Assembly (NCBI GenBank): GCA_903813345.2
Contig: CAIIXF020000010.1
Span: 31,710,425-31,774,424, forward strand
Direction of reading: 5' to 3'
DNA from: Owenia fusiformis
Lineage: Eukaryota > Annelida > Polychaeta > Sabellida > Oweniidae
DNA: 64,000 nt
Positions 60,380 through 64,000 of the stretch are shown one piece after another. Each line of letters opens with the position of its first letter. Position 1 is the first letter of the stretch. The position numbers and the translations under genes were made by a program. A model generated the notes under the pieces. It saw nothing but the letters and a program-made list of their open reading frames with translations. It searched no databases and was not told the origin of the DNA.

Positions 60380-62140
60380 TAGAACAAGGCATTAACATGA
60401 CAAAATGTCACCACCTAAAACAATTTGGTCAATTTAAAGCAAGTTGGAAAATACCTTTTGACCTTGAGAAGGTCATTGAAGGTCAAAGGTCAAATCTAAA
60501 GTCAGATTTGAACTTCTGAGAACTTGTAAAGTCAAATTTGAACTTCTGAAAAGATGTAGATGATTTTGAAAAAAAAATTTTGGCTAATTTGAAGCAAGTT
60601 GAAAACAGACCTTTTTGACCTTTTTTGAACTTGAGAAGGTCATTAAAGGTCAAATGTCAAATCTAAAGTCAGATTTGAATTTCTGAGAACATGTAGATGA
60701 TTTTGAAAAAAAAAATTAGTCAATTTGAAGCAAGTTGAAAAAAGACCTTTTTGACCTTTTTTGACCTTGAGAAGGTCATTGAAGGTCAAATGTCAAATCT
60801 AAAGTCATATTTGAATTTCTGAGAACATGAAGATGATTTTGAAAAAAAAATTTAGTCAATTTGAAGCAAGATGAAAAAATACCTTTTTGACCTTTTTTGA
60901 CATTGAGAAGGTCATTGAAGGTCAAATGTCAAATCTAAAGTCAGATTTGAATTTCTGAGAACATGTAGATGATTTTGAAAAAAAAATTTAGTCAATTTGA
61001 AGCAAGTTGAAAAAGACCTTTTTGACCTTTTTTGACTTTGAGAAGGTCATTGAAGGTCAAATCAATGTCAAATCTAAAGTCAGATTTGAATTTCTGAGAA
61101 CATGTAGATGATTTTGAAAAAAAATTTAGTCAATTTGAAGCAAGTTGAAAACAGACCTTTTTGACCTTTTTTTACTTTGAGAAGGTCATTGAAGGTCAAA
61201 TGTCAAATCTAAAGTCAGATTTGAATTTCTGAGAACATGTAGATGATTTTGAAAAAAAAATTTAGTCAATTTGAAGCAAGTTGAAAAAAGACCTTTTTGA
61301 CCTTTTTTGACTTTGAGAAGGTAATTGAAGGTCAAATGTTGTCAAATCTAAAGTCAGATTTGAATTTCTGAGAACATGTAGATGATTTTGAAAAAAATTT
61401 TTAGTCAAATTGAAGCAAGTTGAAAAAAGACCTTTTTGACCTTTTTTGACTTTGAGAAGGTCATTGAAGGTCAAATGTCAAATCTTAAGTCAGATTTGAA
61501 TTTCTGAGAACACGTAGATTATTTTGAAAATTTTTTTTAGTCAATTTGAAGAAGGGTTGAAAACAGACCTTTTTGACATTTTTTGACCTTGAGAAGGTCA
61601 TTGAAGGTCAAATGTCAAATCTTAAGTCAAATCTTAAGTCAGATTTGAATTTCTGAGAACACGTAGATGATTTTGAAAAAAGAATTTAGTCAATTTGAAG
61701 CAAGTTGAAAACAGACCTTTTTGACCTTTTTTGACCTTGAGAAGGTCATTGAAGGTCAAATGTCAAATCTAAAGTCAGATTTGAAGGTCAAATGTCAAAT
61801 CTAAAGTCAAATCTAAAGTCAGATTTGAATTTCTGAGAACATGTAGATGATTTTGAAAAAAAATTTAGTCAATGTGAAGCAAGTTGAAAAAAGACCTTTT
61901 TGACCTTGAGAAGGTCATTGAAGGTCAAATGTCAAATCTAAAGTCAGATTTGAACTTCTGAGAACATGTAGATGATTTAGAAAAAAATTGAAGTCAGTCT
62001 AAACAGTATTTGTTAAGTTATAGGAAGTTGTAAGAAATTGTTACAGACGCCGGACGCCGGACGCCAACCTCCAACCACCAACCGCCGTCGCAAAAAAACG
62101 GAGACCATAACAATATGTCACCACTTTTGGTGGTGACATA
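60380..62140 (+). repeat. 11-unit minisatellite element with terminal hairpin (Helentron/pearl-like)
   Basis: Left end GGCATTAACATGACAAAATG with ATGTCACCACC at 60405; right end a long hairpin TATGTCACCAC-TTT-TGGTGGTGACATA (62114-62140). Between them is a tandem array of ~136-bp units starting GAAGGTCATT at 60468, 60635, 60771, 60907, 61042, 61181, 61317, 61456, 61593, 61741 and 61910. A one-core copy with the same ends is at 55966-56214. Inverted termini, 3' hairpin and variable internal tandem repeats resemble non-autonomous Helentrons. Begins 54 bp upstream of the ARMC6 start codon. Confidence 0.8.
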
Positions 62141-62928
62141 AAAACCTCTATACAAGGGGTATGACAAGCTTTTTGAAGATTATTTTTGAAAGATTTGATG
62201 AACCATAGATGTGAGCCTACATGTTCAAACATATTTGATATAAAGAGAAGTCTGCATTTTGTGTACCCCCAAAAAACATAACTTTTACATGCAAATTCAG
62301 GCAGTTAAAAAAAACACAAAATGGAATGCTAAAAAACCAGCAACTCATTTTAATTCTTCATTATCTATACCCTCGATCTACACAGCTACAGTATATATAG
62401 TTAAATGGATCCAATTCCAGTTTTAATACAATTTTACAATTTACATATGTCACATTATGAGAGTAATTTGAGGACGATCTCTAAATTGCTTGTCAATTAA
62501 ATGAATGGCTTGATATGTTTATCCAATGGAAGTATATTGTAACTACAGTTTGAGCAATAAATAAATAAGTAGTCAACTTTCTATCACCACTTCCATGGTT
62601 GTTTGAAAGCCCATAGTTTCCAATATTGTCTAGCTGCATATTCCCTAAAATTTGTATATTTTACATTTTGTCATGGCTGAAAGCCCATGATTTGTACAGT
62701 GCTCTCATCACAGATAGTAGAATTGTCATTGGGAAAGACCACTAAAGTAAGCAAAAGTAGGATAGGCTTGTTGAACTAATTTCACTTTCAGTTTTTGAAA
62801 GTCTGATATCTCTACTACCATAATAATATTGCTTATAAAACCTGCACCATTGTTTTCTACGGTATTTTTTCAACAAAGTTAACCACATTCTTAGTCTCAT
62901 GATTGACCCTCAAGATACCTAATAAACA
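62141..62928. other. non-coding, nothing recognised
   Basis: AT-rich, without an exon or repeat end I can support. Confidence 0.4.
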
Positions 62929-63466
62929 CACTGGCGATCCACTCGATTACGCTGGTTACCAAAACGAACCGTTTTGGTAACAAAATGTCGGAACGTCGAA
63001 GGCACGATTTTTCTTTTTTCCTTATTTCACGCGTTGTAGGCAGAATCCCCACGACGTTTTTTTTCACAACGTGCATCAGTATCATATGTTTTAGAAAATG
63101 TACATGTTTGTGAAAAAATAGCTCAGAGGACAACAAAATCGTCGATTCACTTCCTCACTTAAGTTACATAAACGGTTTTTTCGAAAAACAGTTAAGATCT
63201 GCACGTTTAACCCAAACTGTTTATGTAACTTAAATGAGGAAGTAAATCGATGATTCTGTTGTCTTCTGAACTATTTGTTCGCAAATATGTACACTTTCTT
63301 AAACATATGATACTGATACACATTTGTGTTAAAAAATGTCGTGGGAATTCTGCCTACAACGTGTAAAATAAGGAAACGAGAAAAATCGTACCTTCCGGAT
63401 GTTCCAACATTTTGTTACCAAAACGAACCGTTTTGGTAACCAGCATAATCGAGTGGATCACCAGTG
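62929..63466. mobile_element. foldback element, ~255-bp arms
   Basis: CACTGGCGATCCACTCGAT at the left and the complement of ATCGAGTGGATCACCAGTG at the right. The arms pair for ~255 bp with scattered mismatches around a ~30-bp loop. Near each end lies a further palindrome, TTACCAAAACG-AA-CCGTTTTGGTAA. Frames inside are mirror artefacts. Confidence 0.88.
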
Positions 63467-64000
63467 AAACAGCAAAATGTTTGAAAAACTTACTCGTTCC
63501 ACTAGTATTGAGATGACACACCGTCCTGATTGGTCCAAATCGATAAAACAAATATGACTCAAAATTTTCGAATTTTCTAATATCACTTCAAATGATATTA
63601 TTTCAATTTCTGGCGTATTAACCAATATCTTAGCTTGTTATTTCACATCAAGATAAAGAAAAATGTAAGGAATATGTTTACATTGATTAAACATCACAAC
63701 AATGTGTTATGTTCAAAAACTAACTGGTCAGAATTTGTGCAAACAAATGTGGCTGAATAGATGCAATTTCCTCCAGGCGCAGAGATAGATCTTGAGGGTT
63801 ACACTCTCCCAAGAAATTACGAGAGGCAGTATGAGAAGAACAAAGTTAAACATTTCAAACTCTCCAAAAATTTTCGAAGACTTGACAATACTGCGATCCT
63901 TTTGTGGTATTTTTCATTGTTTTAACTAAAGCCTTGAACCCTTTTAATCGTAAATCTGTATTGATTAAGTTACGTCTCAACTGTTTTATGATGTAATTTG
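63467..64000. other. non-coding, nothing recognised
   Basis: No exon or repeat recognised in the last 530 bp. Confidence 0.4.

Noticed and set aside
60468-61985. Regular repeats resembling a CRISPR array
   Set aside because: Units are ~136 bp and homologous throughout with no unique spacers, in animal DNA; it is a minisatellite inside a transposable element.

Overview
The window is AT-rich, gene-poor nuclear DNA from an animal. The evidence is GT-AG spliced genes, TTAGGG-like repeats, and a dense load of metazoan transposons (Ty3/Gypsy, Tc1/mariner, non-LTR elements, foldback MITEs). A proteinase K-like secreted subtilase next to an ARMC6 orthologue fits a marine invertebrate (deuterostome or lophotrochozoan); I cannot name the species. 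One short assembly gap lies at 9909-9931.

Only two host genes can be supported, both on the minus strand. The first is a 14-exon secreted serine protease (peptidase S8, 503 codons by my splicing) from 45834 down to 23297. The exons assemble with consistent phase into signal peptide, I9-type propeptide, RVKR site, Thr-rich linker and a catalytic domain with complete Asp/His/Asn/Ser residues. The second is ARMC6 (armadillo repeat-containing 6), 7 coding exons from 60326 down to 55316, 467 codons.

Layout. 1-11300: non-coding DNA with a tripled ~333-bp unit, one copy split by a degenerate telomere-like array, and a decayed mariner element. 11306-17595: a complete-looking young Ty3/Gypsy retrotransposon with 164-bp LTRs differing at one base and a CCAAT target duplication; its pol frame is broken between RNase H and integrase. 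17601-23296: repeats, including a Helentron/pearl-like element. 23297-45834: the protease gene, whose introns hold three mariner-type elements (one split by a LINE and carrying a second MITE, one with an internal inversion), a large composite palindrome, paired MITEs and a near-perfect hairpin. 45835-55315: LINE pieces in opposite orientation and local duplications. 55316-60326: ARMC6, with a tandemly multiplied 3' splice site at exon 5. 60380-64000: an 11-unit minisatellite element ending in a hairpin, just upstream of the ARMC6 start codon, and a foldback element.

The two host genes show no functional link to each other. The main interest is how repeats have altered gene structure: the splice-acceptor array, the receptor-half-site-like minisatellite next to ARMC6, and mariner copies rearranged through short inverted repeats. 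Splice models come from reading frame continuity and family resemblance, with no transcript evidence.
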